Origin: Anaerolineae bacterium
GTDB taxonomy: Bacteria; Chloroflexota; Anaerolineae; UBA4142
Assembly: GCA_027457205.1 (NCBI GenBank)
Contig: DAIDTM010000369.1
Coordinates: forward strand, 1 to 10,947
Length of the DNA: 10,947 nt
Direction: 5' to 3'
In this document: positions 1 to 6,897 of the stretch, piece after piece
Position numbering within the stretch: the stretch's first letter is position 1
Layout: each line of letters opens with the position of its first letter
Program-made: the position numbers and the translations under genes
The notes under the pieces: model-generated
Seen by the model: only the letters and a program-made list of their open reading frames with translations
The model's database searches: none
What the model was told of the DNA's origin: nothing

Positions 1-54
1 TTTTGCATGTTAATTTATTATGAACATTTTATATGAAGATTTCAAGTAGTAATT

Positions 55-1038
55 TTATTTCAAAGAATTCCCATGAACCCCGCCGTCAAAAGCATAGGTA
101 AGACATTTAGAAATAGAATCGCTTCCCGCCGGTAGAGCATGTCCGGTATCTAGCCAATGTTGTAGCATGTATCCTTCCAATAAAAATGATATAGACTCTC
201 CGTATGATACTTGATTATAGCCTCCGATGAGATTTGAGGGCGGCGGAACCGGTTTGCCTTGGGCTAGAGCTTCATCAATTTTTTTCACGCGGATAGCGGA
301 AGCATTATCGGACACATGATTAGCTTCTGCTTCCTTAAATAGGGAATCAGTTAAATAAGCTGGCTGATTTTGAAATCCGGCCGAAAGATAAATTGCATCT
401 TTGTCTGGCATCCAGCAAGTAAATGCATTATCACAGCTATGATTAGGATCAATAGTTATCCTTTCAAAGACGTCGGTCGGTTTACTCAAATGAAGGTTGG
501 CAATTTCCGTATCAAAATCTATCCCTAATGTTCCATATTTATCGTTTATAAACGCCCTGAAATCCTTGCCGGTCTGTTTGAGGGCAAATTGATTCAATTG
601 CTCGGCAGTCACGCCGTACGGAGCCATGATCAACGCTTGTTCAATCGCCGACCGGATCGCTTCTCGCCTTTCCGGGTCCAAGTCTTGAGGAACAGCGGCC
701 CATTCTCCGGTGGTTAACTGGATGGAAAGCTGATGCGCTTGTTTTTGGATTTCCGCAGGGGAGAGGGTTGGTTCGGCTGTTGGAGCAGCCTGTGTCGACG
801 GCGGCGTTTCTGTGGGAGTAGGCATAGGCGTATCGGTCGGCATAGGGGTTGCGGTTGGCTCAGTTGTTGGTTTAGCGGTTTGGGTACGTGTGGATGTTGG
901 TAACGGGGTGGCTGTGTTTGGCGGTGCGGCGGTTGCCGCCACGGTCGGCAACGACGTGGCGGTCGTCGCGGGTGCGCACGCGGCAAGTGCAACGGTGAAG
1001 GTAAGAAGCAAAGACACGGCAAGACATTTTCGGGGCAT
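55..1038 (-). CDS. Secreted lipoprotein with Thr/Pro-rich linker, unknown function
   Basis: 327 aa. I chose the ATG at 1038 because AGGAG lies about 8 nt upstream and the protein then begins with a proper lipoprotein signal peptide: basic start (MPRK), hydrophobic stretch 5-20, and lipobox L-A-A-C with Cys21. A longer reading from 1191 would overlap the toxin gene and bury the signal. Residues 22 to about 95 are a low-complexity Thr/Pro/Ala linker (repeated TPMPT, PTxTP), a type common on exported proteins of Chloroflexota. Residues about 96-327 look folded and contain a Cys pair (SCDNAFTCW) that could form a disulfide. I recognise no enzymatic motif. The likely location is anchored outside the cytoplasmic membrane. 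The gene is last in the minus-strand series, 77 nt after the toxin gene, and is AT-richer in its 3' half than its neighbours. The lipoprotein call is firm; the function is unknown. Confidence 0.82.
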   Translation of the reverse strand: MPRKCLAVSLLLTFTVALAACAPATTATSLPTVAATAAPPNTATPLPTSTRTQTAKPTTEPTATPMPTDTPMPTPTETPPSTQAAPTAEPTLSPAEIQKQAHQLSIQLTTGEWAAVPQDLDPERREAIRSAIEQALIMAPYGVTAEQLNQFALKQTGKDFRAFINDKYGTLGIDFDTEIANLHLSKPTDVFERITIDPNHSCDNAFTCWMPDKDAIYLSAGFQNQPAYLTDSLFKEAEANHVSDNASAIRVKKIDEALAQGKPVPPPSNLIGGYNQVSYGESISFLLEGYMLQHWLDTGHALPAGSDSISKCLTYAFDGGVHGNSLK

Positions 1039-1115
1039 TGCTACATCTCCTATGGTATGTTCCTGCTCTTGAGAAAGCCGCGCATTCTCTAGATGGATTG
1101 CAGTGTCATCTGCGT

Positions 1116-1574
1116 TCATTTCCGTGCTGTAGAGCGTAAGAGAAGATAATCCGGGAACGGAACCAAACCTTCGCGCTCCGCCGCTTGCCATAGCTGCTCG
1201 TCAAACGTCGCGAGCGTTATGGGTTCCCCCAATGCCTCCTGCCAAACCAATGCCGCCGCCAGATGGACGGCATCATAGCCGCGCAAGTTGTGCTCCCACG
1301 CCAACACGTCTGCGCGCGCGACGAGATTTTCGGTTACTTGCACGCGCGCCAAATCATGCCAATCGCTTCTGAATCTTTGCAGATTTGCCAACGCGTCTGC
1401 TTGTTTCAGCGCTCCGATCCGGATTGCCCTGGCAAGCGCCGCCGCGACTTCGGCGCGAGTGATGATGACCGTTCCGGTGGTCTCCGCGTTTGCGGTTGCT
1501 TGATTCACTTGGTCTGATCCCGGTTCGATCACATAGCGTTTCACCAGCGCGCTGGTGTCGAGGTAGAGGATCAT
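1116..1574 (-). CDS. vapC: VapC-like PIN-domain ribonuclease toxin
   Basis: 152 aa, a normal PIN toxin length. The acidic metal-binding residues are visible in order: Asp6 in YLDTSALVKRY, Glu42 in ITRAEVAAAL, Asp101 in RGYDAVHLAAAL and Asp125 in LATFDEQLW. Proteins of this family are Mg-dependent endoribonucleases, often cutting tRNA or rRNA, held inactive by a partner antitoxin. The ATG overlaps the stop of the upstream Phd/YefM-type gene by 4 nt (ATGA), the usual coupled antitoxin-toxin order. With all four acidic residues and no frameshift, the toxin should be active. The RNA target cannot be read from the sequence. Confidence 0.9.
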   Translation of the reverse strand: MILYLDTSALVKRYVIEPGSDQVNQATANAETTGTVIITRAEVAAALARAIRIGALKQADALANLQRFRSDWHDLARVQVTENLVARADVLAWEHNLRGYDAVHLAAALVWQEALGEPITLATFDEQLWQAAEREGLVPFPDYLLLRSTARK

Positions 1575-1846
1575 TCGCGGTTCTCAATCACTAGATCCGC
1601 GACAGTTTTCTTGCCACGCAGGCGCACGGTTGGTTTGAATGGTCTGATCTTATGCCCGCTCCAAGCGATCACGCCTGCCTGAATCAGTTCTTGTGTCCGA
1701 TCCTGCACCGACATTTTCACGGGAACGATGCGTCCGACGGGTTTCCCGTGTTCGGTAATGACCAACGTGTTTCCGGCTTTGACTAGGCGCAGATAGCTTG
1801 CCAAGCGCGCCTTGAACTCGCGAATGCCCACTGTTGTTTGCGCCAT
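1571..1846 (-). CDS. Phd/YefM-family antitoxin
   Basis: 91 aa. The N-terminus (TVGIREFKARLASYLRLVKA, then GNTLVITEHGKPVGRIVPV) is the typical Phd/YefM fold: a DNA-binding dimer with the conserved G-x-REF start and the turn ITEHGKPV. The C-terminal ~40 residues (RPFKPTVRLRGKKTVADLVIENRE) are the expected flexible toxin-neutralising tail. GGAGG lies about 8 nt before the ATG. The 4-nt overlap with the PIN gene marks a type II toxin-antitoxin operon. Family members repress their own promoter, and the upstream spacer holds a good -10 box inside inverted and direct repeats that could be the operator. Confidence 0.88.
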   Translation of the reverse strand: MAQTTVGIREFKARLASYLRLVKAGNTLVITEHGKPVGRIVPVKMSVQDRTQELIQAGVIAWSGHKIRPFKPTVRLRGKKTVADLVIENRE

Positions 1847-1863
1847 TTCGCCCTCCTTTTCAA

Positions 1864-1901
1864 TGTGGTTACATTATACCAAAGGAGACCACAAACCACA
1901 A
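1864..1901 (-). promoter_or_regulatory. Promoter/operator of the toxin-antitoxin operon
   Basis: On the minus strand a perfect TATAAT (1873-1878) follows, after 17 nt, a weak TTGTGG -35 (1896-1901). A 7-bp inverted repeat (TGTGGTT at 1864-1870, AACCACA at 1894-1900) brackets the -10 box, and ACCACAA is directly repeated at 1888-1894 and 1895-1901. This fits autorepression by the Phd/YefM antitoxin. The boxes are seen; their role is inferred. Confidence 0.55.
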
Positions 1902-1912
1902 ACGCCCACTGC

Positions 1913-3244
1913 TCACCCCTTCTCCGCTTCCGTCAGCGCACTCTCAAAAATCTCCAGCCCCTCATCGACTAGCTCTCTGCCGATCATGAGCGCCGGCATA
2001 AAGCGAATCGTGCTGCGCCCACAGCCGAGCGTGAGTAAACCGTGCTCAAAGCAGCGATGGACGACCGCGTCGCGCAGTGGCTTGTTGTGCTCTTTCGTCT
2101 TTTGATCTTTCACGAACTCGACGCCGATCATCAAGCCCTTGCCGCGCACTTGACCCATCGACGGATGCCGCGCCTGCATCTCCGCGAGCGCGTCGAGAAT
2201 GTACGCGCCTTGCGCCGCCGCATTCTGCATCATTCCATTCTCGATCAACTCTAGCGTCTTGAGCGCGGAGACACACGCGATCGGATTGCCGCCGTACGTG
2301 TTGCCGTGCGCGCCGGCTTTCCACCTCTCGCCGACCGAGCGACGCGCTGCCATCGCGCCCATCGGCACACCGCTCGCGATTCCTTTCGCGATGCAGACAA
2401 TGTCCGGCTCGACGCCCCAATGCTGGATCGCCCACCACTTGCCAGTGCGTCCCACGCCGGACTGCACTTCGTCGGCGATCAGCAGGATGCCGTGATCGTC
2501 GCACATCTTGCGTAGGCGCGCGAAAAAATGCGGTGGCGGAACGATGTAGCCGCCCTCGCCCTGAATCGGCTCGACGAGCACCGCGGCGACTTCATCTGGC
2601 GGCAGCGCTTCCGGAAACAAAACATTTTCGATGTAGTCTACGACGGCATCGCCTTGGTCGCCGTTTTGCGGCGTGGGAAAAACCGGGCGATATGGATCGG
2701 GAAACGGGACGTGCCACACGCCAGGCATCGTCGGGAAGAATCGTTCTTGTTGCGTGAATTTGCTCGCGGTGAACGACAGCGAGCCCATTGAGCGCCCGTG
2801 GAACGCGCCGAGGAAGCCGATAAAGCGCTGTCGCCCGGTCGCGTAGCGCGCGAGTTTGATCGCGGCTTCCACCGATTCCGTCCCGGAGTTGGCGAGGAAC
2901 ACCGTCACATCTTCTTTCATCGGGGCGATTTCGTCGATGCGCTCCGCGACGCGCACCATCAACTCATGGTAGTAATCGGACGAAATGTGGATGAACTTTT
3001 CGGCTTGCGCTTGAATCGCCTTGACGACTTCCGGATGGCTGTGCCCAGTCGAGGTGACTGCGATGCCGGCGGAGAAATAGATGTAGCGATTGCCATCGAC
3101 GTCCCAAACTTCCGCGCCCTTGCCGTGGTCCATCACGAACGGATAGTCGCGCGCGTACGATTTCGACAAAACCTTCGCGTCACGTTCGAGGACGGCTCTG
3201 GCTTGGGGTCCGGGTGGAGTGGTAATAATTCGTTGGGATGTCAT
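1913..3244 (-). CDS. Class III PLP-dependent aminotransferase (acetylornithine/GABA aminotransferase-like)
   Basis: 443 aa, full length for the fold-type I class III family. Cofactor motifs are present: NSGTES at 119-124 for phosphate binding, the FHG turn near 148-150, EPIQGEGG at 225-232, IADEV with Asp258, and the Schiff-base Lys287 in CIAKGIASGVPMGA. The NTYGGNP region (315-321) and the C-terminal domain are intact. The N-terminus (PGPQARAVLERD) resembles the group annotated as acetyl-ornithine-aminotransferase family, which includes GABA, ornithine and broad-specificity aminotransferases or racemases. The exact substrate cannot be assigned. AGGAG sits about 9 nt before the ATG. The gene is separated from the PAP2 gene by a 96-nt spacer with a large hairpin, so it may have its own transcript. 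Cytosolic amino-acid metabolism is the likely role. Confidence 0.9.
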   Translation of the reverse strand: MTSQRIITTPPGPQARAVLERDAKVLSKSYARDYPFVMDHGKGAEVWDVDGNRYIYFSAGIAVTSTGHSHPEVVKAIQAQAEKFIHISSDYYHELMVRVAERIDEIAPMKEDVTVFLANSGTESVEAAIKLARYATGRQRFIGFLGAFHGRSMGSLSFTASKFTQQERFFPTMPGVWHVPFPDPYRPVFPTPQNGDQGDAVVDYIENVLFPEALPPDEVAAVLVEPIQGEGGYIVPPPHFFARLRKMCDDHGILLIADEVQSGVGRTGKWWAIQHWGVEPDIVCIAKGIASGVPMGAMAARRSVGERWKAGAHGNTYGGNPIACVSALKTLELIENGMMQNAAAQGAYILDALAEMQARHPSMGQVRGKGLMIGVEFVKDQKTKEHNKPLRDAVVHRCFEHGLLTLGCGRSTIRFMPALMIGRELVDEGLEIFESALTEAEKG

Positions 3245-3269
3245 TTGCAGTTGCTCCTAAGGTTGAAGT

Positions 3270-3334
3270 GACGGGGGACGAAAGACGGAGGACAAAAAAA
3301 TGTATCCTCCGTCATCAGTCTTCCGTCCTCCGTC
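3270..3334. repeat. Large imperfect hairpin in the PAP2-aminotransferase spacer
   Basis: The arms 3270-3286 and 3318-3334 are complementary in 15 of 17 positions. Inside them a second stem, GGAGGA (3287-3292) with TCCTCC (3305-3310), closes a 12-nt A-rich loop. The text is built from permuted GACGGAGGAC/GGAAGAC words, like a small dispersed repeat. It lies after the PAP2 stop and before the aminotransferase RBS. No U-tract follows on the minus strand, so a simple intrinsic terminator is not supported. Confidence 0.65.
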
Positions 3335-3340
3335 CGGCAT

Positions 3341-3919
3341 TCATGCAAACTGTAATCGCCGCGCGACGCCAATGGTCAAGTCCGCGAGCGGCACAAAGAT
3401 GAAATCTAGTCGCACGACGACGTAAACCATTCCCACGCCGATCAACGCGCCGGCGATCACGTCGCTGGGAAAATGCACGCCGGCGTAGACGCGCGCAAGC
3501 GCGTAGAGCGCGCCGAGAACGCCTAACCATGTGCCAAGGCGCGGACTGGCGTACCACGCGCCTGCGGCGAAGCAAAACGCAACTTCGATGGGAATGCTCG
3601 GGAACGACGAGACCGATGGGCGATAGAAAAGTAATTTCACCGTTTCGGTCGCAAAGGGGCGCGGGCGAAAGTAGACGGTCGACAAGTCCTTGATGAGCGC
3701 GTTGCAGAAGAGCAGCGCGAGCGCGATAAAGACCACCGCGCGCTGATTGTTCGTGCGCTCTTCTGGCGTCGCGCCGGCGAACCACAGCGCGACCGCGGCG
3801 AGCGACATTGCGGTCGGCACGGCATAATCGTTGACGATCGCGCGCGTCAGCCAATCGATCAGCGGTACGGTGCCGACAAAGTTGTTGAGTAAGTGGAAGA
3901 GCCAGACATCGGGATTCAT
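3341..3919 (-). CDS. PAP2-superfamily membrane phosphatase-like protein (BcrC/YbjG-like) with altered motif
   Basis: 192 aa, ATG at 3919 overlapping the upstream membrane-protein stop by 4 nt (ATGA). It has about five hydrophobic segments. The PAP2 signature is visible: motif 1 as VYFRPRPF (82-89), motif 2 at SSFPSIPIE (104-112), motif 3 as ARVYAGVHFPSDV (142-154) with Arg143, His149 and Asp153. The layout, with no Lys six residues before the RP, is like the undecaprenyl-pyrophosphatase group BcrC/YbjG. Family motif 2 is SFPSGH or SFPSDH; here the His is replaced by Pro110, so the usual general acid is missing. It could be an inactive or altered phosphatase. Probable location is the cytoplasmic membrane, acting on lipid phosphates if active. 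Confidence 0.8.
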   Translation of the reverse strand: MNPDVWLFHLLNNFVGTVPLIDWLTRAIVNDYAVPTAMSLAAVALWFAGATPEERTNNQRAVVFIALALLFCNALIKDLSTVYFRPRPFATETVKLLFYRPSVSSFPSIPIEVAFCFAAGAWYASPRLGTWLGVLGALYALARVYAGVHFPSDVIAGALIGVGMVYVVVRLDFIFVPLADLTIGVARRLQFA

Positions 3920-4290
3920 AGCAGCGGCTCTTTTTCCCGCGCGGTCCCTTTTGGCGCGAGCGCGGCGGCGCGCACACGCGCGGCGAAGAACGCGACGAGG
4001 CGCGTGACCGGTACAGCCACGACGAAGGCGGCGACGAACAGCGTAAACAATTCGCCGCCGGCAAGCCCGGGGATGAAAATGTCTGGATCGGTCAGAAAGA
4101 ACCAGACGAAACTCCCGATGATCGCCAGCGCGCTGAAGGCATATCCGAAGCGTTCTCCAAACCAACGCAAATCGTCGCGGTGGTATCGGACGGCGACGCC
4201 TTGGATTGTTCCCAGAATCGCCGTAAAGCAGAGCAAGAAATAGTCGACTGCTTGTGACCCTGATCCAAAGTGCAAAAGGTTGAGGAACAT
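3916..4290 (-). CDS. Small three-helix membrane protein, unknown function
   Basis: 124 aa. Three hydrophobic segments are visible at about 15-34, 48-67 and 80-103, then a basic, Ala-rich tail (RVRAAALAPKGTAREKEPLL). No family motif is recognised. The ATG at 4290 has GAGG about 5 nt upstream. Its stop overlaps the start of the PAP2-like gene by 4 nt, so the two are translationally coupled and may act together in the membrane, possibly on lipid phosphates. That partnership is inferred from gene order alone. Its reading frame is supported by the hydrophobic pattern and the overlap. Overlapping frames in this interval give Arg-rich translations without such a pattern. Confidence 0.72.
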   Translation of the reverse strand: MFLNLLHFGSGSQAVDYFLLCFTAILGTIQGVAVRYHRDDLRWFGERFGYAFSALAIIGSFVWFFLTDPDIFIPGLAGGELFTLFVAAFVVAVPVTRLVAFFAARVRAAALAPKGTAREKEPLL

Positions 4291-4315
4291 GGTCGCCTCG
4301 ATCTCCGATTTCAGG

Positions 4316-4373
4316 TTTTCGATTTAGGATTTACTGCGTCATTGGCAAGGCACTGCAAATCACAAATCGAAGA
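4316..4373. repeat. AT-rich imperfect dyad between FTHFS and the membrane-protein gene
   Basis: Left arm 4316-4332 and right arm 4357-4373 share the word TTCGATTT...GATTT in inverted orientation with a few mismatches and a 24-nt loop. The spacer is clearly AT-richer than the flanking genes and is made of permuted AAATCGAA/GATTTAGG words. It begins directly at the FTHFS TAG stop, so it could act as a weak terminator or RNA 3' end, but no U-tract follows. Confidence 0.45.
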
Positions 4374-4374
4374 T

Positions 4375-5112
4375 CTAAAATAATCCAACGATCCGTCCGT
4401 TCTCGTCCACGTCCATTCGCGTGCCGGCAGGAACGCGCGGCAGCGCCGGCATCGTCCGCATATCGCCGCAGATCGCGTAGAGATAGCCCGCGCCGCCCGC
4501 GGCGCGCACGTCGCGGATGGGAACGCGGAACCGGCGCGGTCGTCCTTTCAATCGTTCGTCGTGCGAGAGCGAAAGGTGCGTCTTTGCCATCGAGATCGGC
4601 AGTTTATCGAAACCGAGGTCGGTGTACATCTGAATCTTGCGTTCGGCTTCGGGCAGATACTGCACGCCTTCCGCGCCGTAAATCTTTTCGGCGATGCGCT
4701 CGATCTTGTCCTTGATCGGCAGCTCGAGCGCGTACAGGAATTTGAATGGCGCGGGCTTGTTGCACGCGTGCACGACGGCTTCCGCCAGCGAGATGCCACC
4801 CGCGCCGCCGCGCGCGTGCACGTTGGAAACGAAAGCGCCCTCCGCGCCGGCGTCGCGCGCGACGCGTTCGACGAGCGCGATCTCGCGGTCGGTATCTGTA
4901 TCGAAATGATTGATCGCGACGACGACCGGAATGCCAAAGAGCCGGGCGTTTTCGATATGCTTGATCAGATTCTGGCAGCCGCGTTCGACCGCGTTCACGT
5001 CTTCTTTGAGCAACTCTGCCGGCATCGGCTTGCCCGCCGCGAAGTGTCCGACCCCACCGTGCATCTTGAGCGCGCGGATCGTCGCGACGACGACGACGGC
5101 GTTCGGCGTCAA
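4375..5112 (-). CDS. fhs: Formate-tetrahydrofolate ligase, C-terminal part after the in-frame TGA
   Basis: This is the C-terminal ~250 residues of FTHFS, in the same frame as the N-terminal part and only five codons after its TGA (TGA, CGC TAT TCG GGC, then TTG). Family signatures are complete: TPNAVVVVATIRALKMHGG, GIPVVVAINHFDTDTDREI, FVSNVHARGGAGG, MAKTHLSLSHD, and the C-terminus DVDENGRIVGLF, where the family normally ends. The first in-frame start is TTG at 5112, with no Shine-Dalgarno before it, so independent translation is doubtful; readthrough or reinitiation would be needed. Together with 5125-6069 it gives 564 codons including the TGA, close to the usual ~555-560 aa. No other damage is seen, so the frame is still under selection or the lesion is very recent. 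Confidence 0.85.
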   Translation of the reverse strand: MTPNAVVVVATIRALKMHGGVGHFAAGKPMPAELLKEDVNAVERGCQNLIKHIENARLFGIPVVVAINHFDTDTDREIALVERVARDAGAEGAFVSNVHARGGAGGISLAEAVVHACNKPAPFKFLYALELPIKDKIERIAEKIYGAEGVQYLPEAERKIQMYTDLGFDKLPISMAKTHLSLSHDERLKGRPRRFRVPIRDVRAAGGAGYLYAICGDMRTMPALPRVPAGTRMDVDENGRIVGLF

Positions 5113-5124
5113 GCCCGAATAGCG

Positions 5125-5127
5125 TCA
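5125..5127 (-). other. In-frame TGA at the conserved Cys codon of FTHFS
   Basis: On the minus strand the reading is AAT ATC AAG TGA CGC TAT TCG GGC: N-I-K-stop-R-Y-S-G. FTHFS and MTHFD1 proteins have K-C-R here, so TGA replaces TGC or TGT by one base. The next base is C, the context usually most prone to readthrough. TGA serves as an ordinary stop in many other genes of the window, which argues against general UGA reassignment. Selenocysteine, a nonsense mutation or a sequencing error remain possible. Confidence 0.9.
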
Positions 5128-6069
5128 CTTGATATTGAAGAACTTTTCCATTCCGAGGTCGGAGCCAAAACCGGATTCGGTGACGACGTAATCGTTCAAC
5201 TTGAGCGCGATCTGGTCGGCGATGATGGAATTGTTGCCGTGCGCGATATTGCCGAACGGCGCGGTGTGAATGAACGCTGGCGTGTGCTCGATCGTCTGGA
5301 GCAGGTTGGGCTTGAGTGCCTCGCGGACGAGTACCGCCATCGCGCCAGCGCACTGGAGATCTTCCGCCGTAACGGGCTTGCCGCCGCGCGTCATGCCGAC
5401 GACGATACGCCCCATCCGCGCGCGCAGGTCGCGGAACGATGTGCTGAGCGCGAGAATCGCCATCACCTCGCTGGCGATTGCGATGTCGAACGAGCTTTCG
5501 CGCGGGATGCCATTCTCGCGTCCGCCCAAACCAACCATCACGTTTCGCAGCGCGCGATCGTACACGTCGACGACGCGGGGCCACGCGATGGTATACGGAT
5601 CGATGTCGAGTGGGTTATCGTGGTACAGACTGTTGTCGATAAACGCGGCGAGTAAATTGTGCGCGAGCGCGACGGCGTGCGTATCGCCCGTCAAGTGCAG
5701 GTTGATGTCTTCCACCGGCAGCACCTGTGAATGTCCGCTGCCGGTCGCGCCGCCGCGTGTCCCGAACACTGGACCGAGCGAGGGCTGGCGCAGGCAGATC
5801 GCGGCGCGATGTCCAAGCCGGTTCAACGCCATGCCGATGCCCACCGTGGTCGTCGTTTTGCCTTCGCCCAAGGGAGTCGGCGTGATGGCGGTCACCACGA
5901 CGTACTTGCCATTGGGTCGGTCTGCGAATTTCTGCAAGACGCCGAGCGAAATCTTCGCCTTGAACTTGCGATACAGATCGACGTCTTCTTCCGCCAGACC
6001 CATCGCGCTGGCGATCTCTGCGATCGGCTTGATTTCCGCCGACTGGGCGATTTCAAGATCGGAAGGCAT
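5125..6069 (-). CDS. fhs: Formate-tetrahydrofolate ligase, N-terminal part up to the in-frame TGA
   Basis: 314 residues before the TGA. FTHFS makes 10-formyl-THF from formate, THF and ATP in the cytosol. Signatures: LGVLQKFADRPNGKYVVVTA near 42-61, the P-loop TPLGEGKTT (64-72), FGTRGGATGSGHSQVLPVED (102-121), INLHLTGDTHA (122-132), the IPRESSFDI and SEVMAILAL segments (188-207), and FGNIAHGNNSIIAD (272-285). It ends GFGSDLGMEKFFNIK, where the family continues with C-R. ATG at 6069 has AGGA about 11 nt upstream, inside the end of fchA, and only 7 nt separate the two genes. If translation stops at the TGA, the product lacks the C-terminal domains and should be inactive. Confidence 0.92.
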   Translation of the reverse strand: MPSDLEIAQSAEIKPIAEIASAMGLAEEDVDLYRKFKAKISLGVLQKFADRPNGKYVVVTAITPTPLGEGKTTTTVGIGMALNRLGHRAAICLRQPSLGPVFGTRGGATGSGHSQVLPVEDINLHLTGDTHAVALAHNLLAAFIDNSLYHDNPLDIDPYTIAWPRVVDVYDRALRNVMVGLGGRENGIPRESSFDIAIASEVMAILALSTSFRDLRARMGRIVVGMTRGGKPVTAEDLQCAGAMAVLVREALKPNLLQTIEHTPAFIHTAPFGNIAHGNNSIIADQIALKLNDYVVTESGFGSDLGMEKFFNIK

Positions 6070-6076
6070 TTTGCGG

Positions 6077-6703
6077 TCACATCCTCGCTTCGACGATTCT
6101 CAGGATTTCGCTTCTGCTCTGGTCTGCCAGGGCGATCAATTCAGCGACGCGCGTTCGATGAGCGCGGACGTACGCTTCGTCCTTGATCAAGCCCAGATTG
6201 ATCGAAACGTTGAACGCTGCGCCGCGCAAGCCCGCCTCCGCCATTACCGCGCCGACGCCCGCATCGCTCGCGGCGTTTCGGTTGCCCTTCTCGGCGACGA
6301 TCCGCGCCAGCGCGAGCGCGTCCGCGCAGCGCTCGGCAACGCGCAGCGGCACATCTGACGCGTGCTTGAGCGCGTCCTGCACGGCGCGCGTCCGCGCGGC
6401 TTGCTCTGTGTCGGTGTTCCGGGGCAATTTGTACGCGTCCATGACGCGCGCGTACGCATCCGAATCGGCTTGTACCAGCTCGCGCAACTCGCGCTGCAAA
6501 GCGTCCGCGCGCGGCAGGATCGATTGCAATTCATCGCTGACGGTTTCGTAGTTTTTTTTGCCGATGGTCAATCGGCAGACCATCGCGACGAGCGACGCCG
6601 CAAATGCGCCGCTCAGCGCCGCGACGCTGCCGCCGCCGGGGACCGGCTCGACCGACGCGAGTTCATCGAGGAAAGTTTGTAGTGGTTTTGAAGCGAACGA
6701 CAT
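6077..6703 (-). CDS. fchA: Methenyl-THF cyclohydrolase / formimino-THF cyclodeaminase family protein
   Basis: 208 aa, typical of the stand-alone FTCD-C/FchA family. Visible signatures are VEPVPGGGSVAALSGAFAASLVAMV (18-42, the folate-site glycine loop), QADSDAYARVMDAYKLP (78-94) with the conserved Asp82, and NRNAASDAGVGAVMAEAGLRG (141-161). Family members interconvert 5,10-methenyl-THF and 10-formyl-THF, or deaminate formimino-THF. With FTHFS 7 nt downstream, cyclohydrolase in the formate-to-methylene-THF route is the more likely role. The chosen ATG has GGAG 5 nt upstream. A 66-nt hairpin lies in the leader. The gene looks intact, in contrast to its partner. Confidence 0.9.
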   Translation of the reverse strand: MSFASKPLQTFLDELASVEPVPGGGSVAALSGAFAASLVAMVCRLTIGKKNYETVSDELQSILPRADALQRELRELVQADSDAYARVMDAYKLPRNTDTEQAARTRAVQDALKHASDVPLRVAERCADALALARIVAEKGNRNAASDAGVGAVMAEAGLRGAAFNVSINLGLIKDEAYVRAHRTRVAELIALADQSRSEILRIVEARM

Positions 6704-6777
6704 GGAGACTCCGCAAGCAGTGTGGTGAAAACAAAGAGGTGCCAGCCATCGACCCAGCGATAACCAACACCCCTCTA

Positions 6778-6843
6778 TCGCAAGTCGTCACGGGCAAGGT
6801 CAAATCGAAATACGGTTTGATCTCCTCCCGTGACGCCCTGCGA
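6778..6843. promoter_or_regulatory. Long two-part hairpin in the fchA leader
   Basis: Outer arms 6778-6794 and 6827-6843 are complementary in 15 of 17 positions, including a perfect 8-bp GTCACGGG/CCCGTGAC. An inner stem pairs 6797-6807 with 6813-6823 (9 of 11, the rest possible G-U) around an AAATA loop. It lies in the 194-nt gap between the exonuclease stop and fchA, about 75 nt before the fchA ATG. There is no trailing U-tract. It could be a cis-regulatory RNA or a repeat element. It does not match the THF riboswitch consensus as I know it. Confidence 0.55.
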
Positions 6844-6897
6844 CCTTCGACTCTGAAGGGCGAGGATATTCTAATCCAGTCCGGGAGTTTTAGCAAA

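Noticed and set aside
1..54. Possible terminator after the lipoprotein gene
   Set aside because: The stretch is AT-rich but shows no stem-loop followed by a U-tract on the minus strand.
1039..1191. Longer N-terminal reading of the lipoprotein from 1191
   Set aside because: It would overlap the PIN toxin gene and hide the signal peptide; the ATG at 1038 has a good RBS.
3920..4165. N-terminal extension of the PAP2-like protein
   Set aside because: The extension is Arg-rich, lacks hydrophobic segments and lies out of frame over the membrane-protein gene; ATG 3919 with the ATGA overlap fits better.
5102..5119. SECIS element after the FTHFS TGA
   Set aside because: A 5-bp hairpin with an 8-nt loop exists, but spacing and loop do not fit the usual bacterial SECIS; not strong enough to annotate.
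4561..5655. Long plus-strand open frame opposite FTHFS
   Set aside because: A GC-rich antisense shadow rich in Arg and Asp, with no family pattern; the minus-strand FTHFS is unmistakable.
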